Shown piece after piece: positions 7,716 to 14,241 of a stretch of 22,207 bases of DNA. Position 1 is the stretch's first letter. Each line of letters starts with the position of its first letter. The position numbers and the translations under genes are program-made. This DNA is from Clostridiaceae bacterium (GTDB lineage Bacteria > Bacillota > Clostridia > Oscillospirales > Acutalibacteraceae), in contig JAEDGK010000022.1 of the NCBI GenBank assembly GCA_016297555.1, positions 1 to 22,207 on the forward strand. The letters are read 5' to 3'. The notes below the pieces were generated by a model. That model did no database searches and had not been told where the DNA came from. It saw nothing but the letters and a program-made list of their open reading frames with translations.

Positions 7716-7760
7716 TTGTCAGCAACTATAGGTTGCATATATTGCAAATTATGCTATATT
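7716..7760 (+). promoter_or_regulatory. Promoter region of the XRE-ADPRH gene with TTGC/GCAA repeats
   Basis: Two overlapping sigma-A promoters fit: TTGTCA (7716-7721), 16 bases, TATATT (7738-7743); and TTGCAT (7733-7738), 16 bases, TATATT (7755-7760). Three half-sites lie at 11-bp intervals: GCAA (7722), TTGC (7733) and GCAA (7744). They form two overlapping inverted repeats: GCAAC-TATAG-GTTGC (7722-7736) and TTGCA-TATAT-TGCAA (7733-7747). The array covers the promoter core and so looks like an autoregulatory operator. Only the upstream promoter would leave the ribosome site of the leader ORF at 7778 intact. Confidence 0.6.
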
Positions 7761-7777
7761 GTCAAGGAGAAACAGAT

Positions 7778-7801
7778 ATGTTATATTTATACGAGAGGTG
7801 A
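7778..7801 (+). CDS. Putative 7-residue leader peptide ORF (MLYLYER)
   Basis: A short ORF, ATG to TGA, with a strong ribosome site AAGGAG (7764-7769) eight bases before its ATG. It encodes MLYLYER. Its last codons and stop overlap GAGAGGTGA (7793-7801), which is the ribosome site of the GTG-started regulator gene at 7806. Ribosomes on the leader would therefore either hand over to, or block, the regulator start. It could be chance, but the ribosome site is better than that of the gene itself. Two Leu and two Tyr codons in seven are too few to argue for classic attenuation. Confidence 0.4.
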   Translation: MLYLYER

Positions 7802-7805
7802 TTTT

Positions 7806-9407
7806 GTGTCAATCGGAAATAATATTCGGAGATTAAGGAATACCGCCGGAATATCACAGGAAAAATTTGCGGCGATTTTAGGAGTTACCCGCCAGGCTGT
7901 TCAAAAATGGGAAAGCGATATTTGCGTTCCTGAGACAGATAAAGCAGTAAAGATAGCAAAATATTTTGGTATAACTCTTGATTCTCTCATTCTCGATAGC
8001 AGTAGTCGTACTGTCGAAGAAATCGTATCTTCTAATAAAAATGTCAAGCCTGATTTTGATAATATTGAAGCCTGGGCTCCCTATACAAACGATATAATGA
8101 TTGAATTGGAACAATCACTCGATGAAGGGCTTGATTTAGAAAAATATAGAGAACTGTTCAGTGCAGTTTCTATGCTTCCGAAAAGTGAAATACGGCATAA
8201 ATTCTGTGATTTGTTATATGAAACAGTTGCAAATGCTCAGCCGATACCGGATTATAAATACACAGAGCCTTCGGATTTGGAGTCGATAAAATCACTCAGA
8301 AAACCTTATGCTTTCAAAAGCAGCAAGTCCGATATTTCCGCTCTCGAAAAGAAAATTCACGGAGCATGGATTGGCAGAGTTTGCGGATGTCTGCTCGGAA
8401 AACCGATTGAAGGTATCAGAACCGACGAGCTTATCCCTTTACTCAAAGAAACAGAGAATTATCCCATGCACAGATATATTTTAAGCTCTGACATAACCGA
8501 GGAAATGTGTGAAAAATACAGTTTCCGTCTCAGAAATAAAGCATATGCAGACACCGTCAACGGAATGCCCGTGGATGATGATACTAACTATGTTGTATTG
8601 GCGCAGAAAATAATTTCAGATTACGGCAGAGACTTCACTCCTAACGATGTTTCAAAAGCATGGCGAAAATATCAGTCGATTGATTCTTATTTTACCGCAG
8701 AAAGAGTTGCATTTCAAAACTATATCAACGGCTTTGAGCCTCCGAAATCGGCTTCTTTTAAAAATCCATACAGAGAATGGATAGGCGCACAGATTAGAGG
8801 GGATTATTTCGGATATATAAACCCCGGAAATCCCGAGCTTGCGGCTGAAATGGCATTTAAAGACGCCTGCATATCCCACATAAAAAACGGTATCTACGGC
8901 GAAATGTTTGTTTCGGCAATGCTCGCCTGCGCCGCAGTAACAAACGATATTAAAGATATTGTTCTCGGCGGGCTTGCTCAGATTCCCTGCACATCAAGGC
9001 TTTTTGAAGCTGTCTTAAAAGTAGTTGGCGATTTTGAAAACGGAGTATCAAAAAAGGAATGTTTTGGCAAAATTCACACACTTTTTGACGAGCATAAAAG
9101 TCACGGTTGGTGCCACACGATATCCAACGCAATGATTGTAACCGCCTCTTTGCTTTACGGCGGCGGAGATTTCGGCAAATCAATCTGTATTGCTGTTGAA
9201 ACAGGCTTTGATACAGATTGCAACGGCGCAACGGTAGGCTCAATTCTCGGAATGAGAAACGCAATCAACAGCATTGACGATGTATGGACAAAGCCGATAA
9301 ATGACATAATTCACACCTCAATTTTAGGTGCTGAAACAGTTAAAATCAGCGAATGTGTCCAAGAAACAATGAGACACATTTTAATTGATAAGGAGCTGAT
9401 TAAATGA
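7806..9407 (+). CDS. XRE-family HTH / ADP-ribosylglycohydrolase-family fusion protein
   Basis: A 533-residue two-domain protein. Residues 1-60 are a Cro/C1-type helix-turn-helix (HTH_3), with SQEKFAAILGVTRQAVQKWE as the core at 17-36. Residues 61-180 are a linker rich in acidic and helical segments. Residues about 183-515 are an ADP-ribosylglycohydrolase fold: GAWIGRVCGCLLGKPIEG (186-203), the metal-binding DDDT (257-260), an AFKDACISHIKNG-type segment (350-362), and GFDTDCNGATVGSILG (467-482) with the DTD metal motif. Family members remove ADP-ribose or related ribosyl groups from substrates using Mg or Mn. The GTG start at 7806 is preferred: GAGAGGTG (7793-7800) precedes it and the HTH begins there, whereas an in-frame ATG at 7716 would lie inside the promoter. 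The stop overlaps the ribokinase start (ATGA). A regulator that senses or hydrolyses a ribosyl ligand is inference. Confidence 0.88.
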   Translation: MSIGNNIRRLRNTAGISQEKFAAILGVTRQAVQKWESDICVPETDKAVKIAKYFGITLDSLILDSSSRTVEEIVSSNKNVKPDFDNIEAWAPYTNDIMIELEQSLDEGLDLEKYRELFSAVSMLPKSEIRHKFCDLLYETVANAQPIPDYKYTEPSDLESIKSLRKPYAFKSSKSDISALEKKIHGAWIGRVCGCLLGKPIEGIRTDELIPLLKETENYPMHRYILSSDITEEMCEKYSFRLRNKAYADTVNGMPVDDDTNYVVLAQKIISDYGRDFTPNDVSKAWRKYQSIDSYFTAERVAFQNYINGFEPPKSASFKNPYREWIGAQIRGDYFGYINPGNPELAAEMAFKDACISHIKNGIYGEMFVSAMLACAAVTNDIKDIVLGGLAQIPCTSRLFEAVLKVVGDFENGVSKKECFGKIHTLFDEHKSHGWCHTISNAMIVTASLLYGGGDFGKSICIAVETGFDTDCNGATVGSILGMRNAINSIDDVWTKPINDIIHTSILGAETVKISECVQETMRHILIDKELIK

Positions 9408-10303
9408 GCAGAATACTTGTTATCGGCAGTGCAAATGCTGATTTAACCGTTTATGCCGACCGTATGCCTCTTTCGGGTGAAACCGTAATCGGTCACGACT
9501 TTTCATTAAATACCGGCGGTAAGGGAGCAAATCAGGCTGCGGCAGTTGCAAAGCTCGGAGGAAATGTTAAATTCATAGGAGCAGTCGGAAATGATGCAAA
9601 CGGCAAAAAAATCATTGAAGACTTAGAATGCCACGGGGTTGAGTTTGATGGCATCAGCGTTGAAAAATCTCCTACAGGAACAGCAACAATAATTGTTATA
9701 AATGGTGAGAACTCAATAATTATCAACGAGGGGGCAAACGCCTGTGTGACGCCTCAGCTTATTGAAGAAAAATCAGATTTAATCAAACAGGCAGATTATC
9801 TGATAATGCAGCTTGAAATCCCTGTTGAAACAGTTATCCGTGCGGCTGAAATTGCAAAAGAAAGCAACACTGCGGTTATTCTTAATCCCGCTCCTTGCAA
9901 AGCCTTGCCTGACTGCCTATATGAATTGACGGATATCATAATTCCCAATGAACACGAAGCCTCCGGTCTGACGGGAATATGCGGAAACAGCGATAATGAA
10001 CTGAAACAGAAAATTGAATTCCTGCGTAAAAAGGGTGTAAAAACGGTAATAATAACCCTCGGAGAAAAGGGGAGTATTTATAATATTTCAGATGAAATAT
10101 TTACTTGCTCCGCAGAAAAGGTAAAAGCTGTTGACACCACCTGTGCAGGCGACAGCTTTATCGGTTCACTGTGTCATAAGCTTTCCGAAGGATTTGAGTT
10201 GCCCGAATCAATTAAGTATGCAACAAAGGTTGCCGCAATAACCGTCAGCCGCATGGGAGCTTTGGCTTCAATTCCTTTCGCAAGCGAAATAAAAGACATT
10301 TAA
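9404..10303 (+). CDS. rbsK: Ribokinase (PfkB family)
   Basis: A 299-residue sugar kinase that phosphorylates ribose to ribose-5-phosphate with ATP. Ribokinase-type sequence is visible throughout: GSANADLTV (8-16), the substrate-binding GGKGANQAA (38-46), NPAP (161-164), PNEHEA (181-186), and DTTCAGDSF (244-252) with the catalytic base D250. Its ATG overlaps the stop of the XRE-ADPRH gene by four bases. AGGAG (9391-9395) lies eight bases before the ATG, so the two are translationally coupled. The pairing suggests the upstream hydrolase releases a ribose-containing product that this kinase uses; this is inference. It might be mistaken for IolC (5-dehydro-2-deoxygluconokinase), another PfkB kinase, because of the iol genes nearby. 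The N-terminal, NPAP and PNE-x-EA blocks fit ribokinase much better. No ribose transporter is in the window. Confidence 0.88.
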   Translation: MSRILVIGSANADLTVYADRMPLSGETVIGHDFSLNTGGKGANQAAAVAKLGGNVKFIGAVGNDANGKKIIEDLECHGVEFDGISVEKSPTGTATIIVINGENSIIINEGANACVTPQLIEEKSDLIKQADYLIMQLEIPVETVIRAAEIAKESNTAVILNPAPCKALPDCLYELTDIIIPNEHEASGLTGICGNSDNELKQKIEFLRKKGVKTVIITLGEKGSIYNISDEIFTCSAEKVKAVDTTCAGDSFIGSLCHKLSEGFELPESIKYATKVAAITVSRMGALASIPFASEIKDI

Positions 10304-10323
10304 TCAGGAAGTTTTATGCTTTT

Positions 10324-10339
10324 CTGCAAGAAATTGCAG
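10324..10339 (+). terminator. Weak hairpin after rbsK
   Basis: CTGCAA-GAAA-TTGCAG is a perfect 6-bp stem with a GAAA tetraloop, 20 bases after the rbsK stop. It is followed only by TTATGTT, so it is a poor intrinsic terminator. It may instead be a 3'-end stabilising hairpin. Confidence 0.3.
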
Positions 10340-10366
10340 TTATGTTAAAAAATTTCAAAAAAAGCC

Positions 10367-10395
10367 TTGACAAGAGCGAACAAATAATATATTAT
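10367..10395 (+). promoter_or_regulatory. Sigma-A promoter of tRNA-Lys
   Basis: Consensus -35 TTGACA (10367-10372), 17 bases, then TATTAT (10390-10395). The predicted start is near 10402, about 36 bases before the mature tRNA. The hexamers and spacing are the same as those of the pfkA promoter in this window. Confidence 0.82.
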
Positions 10396-10437
10396 ATTGG
10401 AGCGTCAAAAAAACAGTCGCATTCAATATTAATATAT

Positions 10438-10513
10438 GATCCATTAGCTCAGTAGGTAGAGCACTTGACTTTTAATCAAGGTGTCCGGAGTTCGAATCTC
10501 CGATGGATCACCA
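10438..10513 (+). tRNA. tRNA-Lys (anticodon TTT)
   Basis: A complete 76-base cloverleaf. The acceptor stem GATCCAT (10438-10444) pairs with ATGGATC (10503-10509). The D-arm is GCTC...GAGC (10447-10462). The anticodon stem CTTGA/TCAAG encloses a loop with anticodon TTT at 10471-10473. The T-arm is CGGAG-TTCGAAT-CTCCG (10486-10502). The discriminator A and a genome-encoded CCA follow (10510-10513). It reads both lysine codons, AAA and AAG. It has its own promoter and terminator. Confidence 0.98.
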
Positions 10514-10520
10514 ACATATT

Positions 10521-10569
10521 CCGCTCAATCCATTGTATATCAAGGGATTGGGCGGTTTTTCTTTTTTTT
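10521..10569 (+). terminator. Intrinsic terminator of tRNA-Lys
   Basis: CCGCTCAATCC (10521-10531) pairs with GGATTGGGCGG (10545-10555) with one G-U pair, 13-base loop. It is followed by a long T-run, TTTTTCTTTTTTTT. It begins 7 bases after the tRNA CCA. Confidence 0.93.
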
Positions 10570-10595
10570 GTTAAAAACTTGATTATTTTTCCGAA

Positions 10596-10625
10596 TTGAC
10601 ATCAAATGATGCAAAACGATATAAA
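10596..10625 (+). promoter_or_regulatory. Possible promoter of the spore coat pair
   Basis: TTGACA (10596-10601), 18 bases, TATAAA (10620-10625) would serve as a sigma-A promoter about 100 bases before the first coat gene. A second TTGACA (10629-10634) has no good -10. CATAGCTT (10659-10666) loosely resembles the -10 element of sporulation sigma factors of the mother-cell type, which would suit coat genes better. The sequence does not settle which is used. Confidence 0.4.
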
Positions 10626-10727
10626 TTGTTGACAAATTATCATCAAATTATTGCTTCACATAGCTTGGGTGTATTTTTTATCTCTGCTTGCAGATAATAA
10701 TACCAAACTGTTGTAAGGAGAGATATT

Positions 10728-10913
10728 ATGGCTAATTTGACCGCAAAAGAGCTTGCCGCTCTTGAGGATCAGCTCAACTATGAGCAGGTACTCATCAAGA
10801 AATTCAAGGCTTATTCCCGGGCGGCGAGCGATCCTCAAATTAAAAATTCCTGCGAGCAAATCGCAAATCAGCACAAGCAGCATTTTGATACTCTTATGGG
10901 TCACCTTTATTAA
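10728..10913 (+). CDS. Small CotF-like spore coat-associated protein
   Basis: A 61-residue, probably all-helical protein beginning MANLTAKELAALEDQLNYEQ and ending in QHKQHFDTLMGHLY. This pattern resembles short coat-associated proteins of Clostridia that occur beside CotF genes. The ATG follows AAGGAG (10715-10720) at ideal spacing. No signal peptide or membrane segment is seen. It lies 14 bases upstream of the longer CotF-like gene and is probably cotranscribed. A half-unit of a helical-bundle (ferritin-like) coat protein is a plausible description. The specific role in the spore is unknown, and the family call rests on resemblance and context. Confidence 0.72.
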   Translation: MANLTAKELAALEDQLNYEQVLIKKFKAYSRAASDPQIKNSCEQIANQHKQHFDTLMGHLY

Positions 10914-10927
10914 CGGGAGGTTTTGCA

Positions 10928-11203
10928 ATGAATACAAACCAGTCTTTTACCGATAAAGAAATCCTCGATGATGTTCTCAGCTCTCAGAAGCATATCACCG
11001 ATGTTTATAACACCTATTCAAACGAATGTGTCAACAAACAGCTTCAGACGGATATGCTCAACATTCTGAAAGAGGAGCATACCATTCAGTTCACCGTGTT
11101 TGAGGAAATGCAGAAGCGCGGTTGGTACAGCCCCGGTGCAGCTCAGGCGCAGATGATAAACGAAACAAAAACCAAGTTTGAAAACATTGCGACCCAGCTT
11201 TAA
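10928..11203 (+). CDS. Spore coat protein, CotF family
   Basis: A 91-residue protein with the Coat F pattern: DKEILDDVLSSQKHITDVYN (9-28), then TYSNECVNKQLQTDMLNILKEEH and FEEMQKRGWYSP (58-69). Such proteins are structural parts of the outer spore layers, which implies that the organism sporulates or descends from a spore former. The ATG follows GGGAGG (10915-10920) at good spacing. It is the second gene of a two-gene unit and ends at a strong terminator (11208-11239). Its sequence is soluble and helical, with no export signal, as expected for a protein made in the mother cell. It is shorter than the Bacillus CotF precursor, but single-domain versions are common in Clostridia. Confidence 0.85.
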   Translation: MNTNQSFTDKEILDDVLSSQKHITDVYNTYSNECVNKQLQTDMLNILKEEHTIQFTVFEEMQKRGWYSPGAAQAQMINETKTKFENIATQL

Positions 11204-11207
11204 TCTG

Positions 11208-11256
11208 TTCAGCGGACGCTTTCAAAGGCGTCCGCTGAAATTTTAAAAATTTTTTA
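11208..11256 (+). terminator. Intrinsic terminator after the spore coat pair
   Basis: A perfect 12-bp stem, TTCAGCGGACGC (11208-11219) with 11228-11239, and an 8-base loop. It is followed by A, TTTT, AAAAA and TTTTTT. It starts 4 bases after the CotF-like stop and separates it from the hprK promoter. Confidence 0.9.
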
Positions 11257-11265
11257 AAAAAAGTA

Positions 11266-11294
11266 TTGGAAAATCTTTAATAATGCACTATAAT
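11266..11294 (+). promoter_or_regulatory. Sigma-A promoter of the hprK operon
   Basis: TTGGAA (11266-11271), 17 bases, TATAAT (11289-11294). The predicted start is near 11301, some 60 bases before hprK. It is the only clear promoter before the block hprK to dnaE. Confidence 0.8.
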
Positions 11295-11362
11295 GTTGTT
11301 AAATTGGGTTTGTATGCAGACCTACGATAATTTTTCCTCAAAATTTAAAGAAGGAGCAGTTT

Positions 11363-12328
11363 ATGAGTAAATATTCCGTTTCTCTTGAAAAAGTTGTTAA
11401 CGATCTTTCGCTTCAGGTTGTTTACACCCCGAAAAGCATTTCGGATATCTATATAACCTCTCAGGATGTTAACCGACCGGGATTGATTTTGACGGGCTTT
11501 GAGGATTATTTTGACCCCGAGCGCATTCAGTTTCTCGGACTGACCGAGCTTGAATACATAAAAAGCCTTGCGAAAGATGAGGTTTCCGTCTGCGCTGAAA
11601 GATTTCTTTCAAAAAAGCCCGCCGCGCTGATTGTTACAAGAGGTCTCGAATGCGGCGAAATCATGTTGAATCTTGCCCAAAAATATGAGGTTCCCGTTCT
11701 TTCAACCAACGAATCCACATCGGGCTGTATGTCGGCAACGATTTCATATCTCGGCGTTGAGCTTGCTCAGCGCATAACGCGCCACGGAGTTTTGGTTGAG
11801 GTTTACGGCGAAGGCGTGCTCATTCTCGGCGACAGCGGAGTAGGAAAAAGCGAAACCGCTCTTGAGCTTATAAAGCGCGGTCACAGACTGATTGCCGATG
11901 ACGCTGTTGAAATCCGCAGAGTATCTAACAGAACTCTCGTTGGCTCTGCTCCCGACAATATCCGCCATTTCATCGAGCTGCGAGGAGTCGGCGTTCTGAA
12001 TGCAAGGCGGCTTTTCGGTATGGGTGCCGTTAAGATGACAGAAAAGGTTGATATGGTTGTTCAGCTTGAGCCTTGGAACAGCGAAAAGGTTTATGACCGA
12101 CTCGGGCTTGAAAATGAATATACCGAAATTCTCGGAATAAAAGTTCCCGTAACGGTTGTTCCCGTTAAGCCCGGCAGAAACCTCTCTATCATCATTGAAG
12201 CTGCGGCAATGAACAACCGCCAGAAAAAGATGGGCTACAATGCCGCCAGAGAGCTTCTCCACAGCCTCGGTATGACGGACGATATTATCCCCGCAAAAAA
12301 AGAGCTTGAGTTTTGGCACAATTTTTAA
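11363..12328 (+). CDS. hprK: HPr kinase/phosphorylase
   Basis: A 321-residue bifunctional enzyme that phosphorylates and dephosphorylates HPr on serine in response to fructose bisphosphate, ATP and phosphate. It sets CcpA-mediated catabolite repression in Firmicutes. Visible features are the Walker A loop GDSGVGKS (156-163), H141 in RITRHGVLVEVYG, LIADDAVEI (177-184), IELRGVGVLNARRLFG (204-219), and the C-terminal signature VPVKPGRNLSIIIEAAAMN (266-284). Length is normal. The ATG follows GAAGGAG. It heads the block with a ROK glucokinase 22 bases downstream. Its target HPr (ptsH) and CcpA are not in the window. Inositol operons are often CcpA-controlled, but I found no clear cre site at the iol promoter. 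Confidence 0.97.
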   Translation: MSKYSVSLEKVVNDLSLQVVYTPKSISDIYITSQDVNRPGLILTGFEDYFDPERIQFLGLTELEYIKSLAKDEVSVCAERFLSKKPAALIVTRGLECGEIMLNLAQKYEVPVLSTNESTSGCMSATISYLGVELAQRITRHGVLVEVYGEGVLILGDSGVGKSETALELIKRGHRLIADDAVEIRRVSNRTLVGSAPDNIRHFIELRGVGVLNARRLFGMGAVKMTEKVDMVVQLEPWNSEKVYDRLGLENEYTEILGIKVPVTVVPVKPGRNLSIIIEAAAMNNRQKKMGYNAARELLHSLGMTDDIIPAKKELEFWHNF

Positions 12329-12350
12329 ATTAATTTAGAGGTAATAAAAT

Positions 12351-13298
12351 ATGTACAGAATAGGCGTTGATCTCGGCGGCACAAACATTGCCGTCGGCGT
12401 AGTAACCGAGGATCTCAAAATCATCGGCAGGGGAAAGGTAAAGACCAAATGTCCGAGACCGGCTGAAGAAATCTTTGACGATATTGCCGTTGCAATCGAT
12501 ATGGCAATAAAAGATGCAGGAATTTCCATGGACGATGTTGTTTCGGTAGGTGTCGGCACTCCCGGTTCGGTTAACAAATCAAACGGTTACATTGAGTTTG
12601 CCAACAACCTCAATTTCAATAAGGTTCCCGCCAAGGAAATGCTCGAGGCAAGAATAGGTAAAACGGTCTATATCGACAACGATGCTAACTGCGCGGCGCT
12701 CGGCGAAGCCATAGCGGGTGTAGGCAAGGGTGTAGGCAATTTTGTTGCAGTTACTCTCGGCACGGGAGTCGGCAGCGGAATAATCGTTAACGGAAAAATA
12801 GTTAACGGTGTCAACTATGCCGCCGGCGAAATGGGTCATATGGTTATTATGGTCGACGGCGAGCAGTGCACCTGCGGCAGACGCGGCTGCTGGGAGCAAT
12901 ATGCATCAGCAACGGCACTCATTGCTCAAACCAAGGATGCAATGCGCCATGACCATGACAGCAAGATGTGGCAGCTTGTTAACGATAACATTGACAGCGT
13001 AAACGGCAGAACCGCTTTTGACGCTATGAGAATGAATGATGCCACAGCCAAAAAGGTTGTTGACAGATATATATATTATGTTGCCGCAGGAGTTATCAAC
13101 ATAATCAATGCTCTTCAACCCGAAATCATCTGCATTGGCGGCGGAATCGGTCACGAGGGCGAAACCATTCTTGAGCCTCTCAGAAAGCATGTCAAAAGAG
13201 AGCGTTACAGCATTTATGCAGCAAATCAGACAAAGATAATGTCGGCAGAGCTTGGAAATGACGCAGGTATTTTCGGTGCGGCTTTGCTTGATGAATAA
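12351..13298 (+). CDS. glcK: ROK-family glucokinase
   Basis: A 315-residue sugar kinase of the ROK family, most likely ATP-dependent glucokinase (glucose to glucose-6-phosphate). The N-terminal phosphate loop is VDLGGTNIAVG (6-16). The sugar-binding and catalytic segment is YIDNDANCAALGE (107-119) with D111 as likely base. GEMGH (159-163) precedes the zinc-binding cluster CTCGRRGCWEQYAS (173-186), and a second glycine-rich phosphate segment is IICIGGGIGHEGE. There is no N-terminal HTH, so it is an enzyme and not a ROK repressor. The ATG follows AGAGGT. It lies 22 bases after hprK and 26 before murB, inside the block. Specificity for N-acetylmannosamine or fructose cannot be excluded from motifs alone, though context with hprK and pfkA favours glucose. 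Confidence 0.9.
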   Translation: MYRIGVDLGGTNIAVGVVTEDLKIIGRGKVKTKCPRPAEEIFDDIAVAIDMAIKDAGISMDDVVSVGVGTPGSVNKSNGYIEFANNLNFNKVPAKEMLEARIGKTVYIDNDANCAALGEAIAGVGKGVGNFVAVTLGTGVGSGIIVNGKIVNGVNYAAGEMGHMVIMVDGEQCTCGRRGCWEQYASATALIAQTKDAMRHDHDSKMWQLVNDNIDSVNGRTAFDAMRMNDATAKKVVDRYIYYVAAGVINIINALQPEIICIGGGIGHEGETILEPLRKHVKRERYSIYAANQTKIMSAELGNDAGIFGAALLDE

Positions 13299-13324
13299 AA
13301 TTATTCTGTTTCACGGAGGAAATC

Positions 13325-14230
13325 ATGAGTTCATACGGGGAATTCTGCGCTTTATGTGCAAAAACGGGATGTGAATACTTGGTTGACGCCGAATTAAAGG
13401 ACTTTACGAGCTTTAAAATCGGCGGAAAAGCTGACATAATCGTATTTCCGAACTCTATTGATCGCCTTTCGGAAATTGTTTCTTACGCAAAAACCAACGG
13501 TTTTCCCGTTCTTGTCATTGGCAAGGGAAGCAATCTTCTCGTTTCAGACAGCGGATTCAGAGGAATTGTTGTCAACACAACGAAGCTTGACGAAATAAAA
13601 CTTGCCGATGATACAACGGTTATTTGCTCGAGCGGCGTTTCACTTTCGCGGCTGTGCCGATTTGCGCTTGATAATTCCCTGACGGGGCTTGAATTTGCAT
13701 TCGGTATACCCGGAACTGCGGGCGGAGCGGCTTATATGAACGCCGGAGCATATGGCGGGGAAATGAAGGATGTGCTCATTTCGTGTGAGCATATTCTTCC
13801 TGACGGAACACTTGCTTCTTTTTCCGGTGATGAGTTAAGGCTCGGCTATCGCCGCAGTGCTTATTCCGACAGCGATTTAATAATCACTTCTCTTACTTTG
13901 AAGCTAAGAAAAGGAAACCGTGACGAAATAAAAGCAAAAATGGATGATCTTATGGCTCGGCGCAAAGATAAACAACCGCTCGAATATCCGAGCGCAGGAA
14001 GCACCTTCAAACGCCCTGAGGGTTATTTTGCAGGTGCTTTGATAGAGCAATGCGGTTTAAAAGGCTTTAAAATAGGCGGAGCGCAGGTCAGCGAAAAGCA
14101 CGCAGGATTTGTTATCAATGTCGGCTCTGCAACCGCTGGCGATGTTTTAGCTGTTATAGAGCATTGCCGTGAAACGGTTTTTAAAGCAACCGGCGTTACT
14201 CTTGAACCCGAGGTAAAAATAATTAAGTAG
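13325..14230 (+). CDS. murB: UDP-N-acetylenolpyruvoylglucosamine reductase
   Basis: A 301-residue FAD enzyme that reduces UDP-GlcNAc-enolpyruvate with NADPH to UDP-MurNAc, the second committed step of peptidoglycan precursor synthesis in the cytosol. FAD-binding elements are TSFKIGGKAD (28-37) and VIGKGSNLLVSD (64-75). GIPGTAGGAAYMNAGAYGG (127-145) is also characteristic. Substrate and catalytic residues lie in YRRSAYS (175-181) and in PSAGSTFKRP (222-231), with the catalytic serine S226. GVTLEPEV (290-297) carries the conserved glutamate. Size and layout match the short (type II) MurB of Firmicutes. The ATG follows GGAGG. The next gene, whiA, begins 11 bases after its stop. Confidence 0.97.
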   Translation: MSSYGEFCALCAKTGCEYLVDAELKDFTSFKIGGKADIIVFPNSIDRLSEIVSYAKTNGFPVLVIGKGSNLLVSDSGFRGIVVNTTKLDEIKLADDTTVICSSGVSLSRLCRFALDNSLTGLEFAFGIPGTAGGAAYMNAGAYGGEMKDVLISCEHILPDGTLASFSGDELRLGYRRSAYSDSDLIITSLTLKLRKGNRDEIKAKMDDLMARRKDKQPLEYPSAGSTFKRPEGYFAGALIEQCGLKGFKIGGAQVSEKHAGFVINVGSATAGDVLAVIEHCRETVFKATGVTLEPEVKIIK

Positions 14231-14241
14231 GAGGATTTAAT

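Noticed and set aside
7716..7805. ATG at 7716 as start of the XRE-ADPRH gene
   Set aside because: It would add 30 residues that do not look like part of an HTH protein, it overlaps the promoter, and it has no ribosome site. The GTG at 7806 has one.
9404..10303. PfkB kinase as IolC (5-dehydro-2-deoxygluconokinase)
   Set aside because: The location near iol genes suggests it, but GSANADLTV, NPAP and PNEHEA fit ribokinase, and it is coupled to the ADPRH fusion on the opposite strand from iol.
10438..10569. tRNA-Lys as an integration (att) site
   Set aside because: No repeat of the tRNA 3' end and no integrase or phage genes were seen in the window; the flanks are ordinary chromosomal genes.
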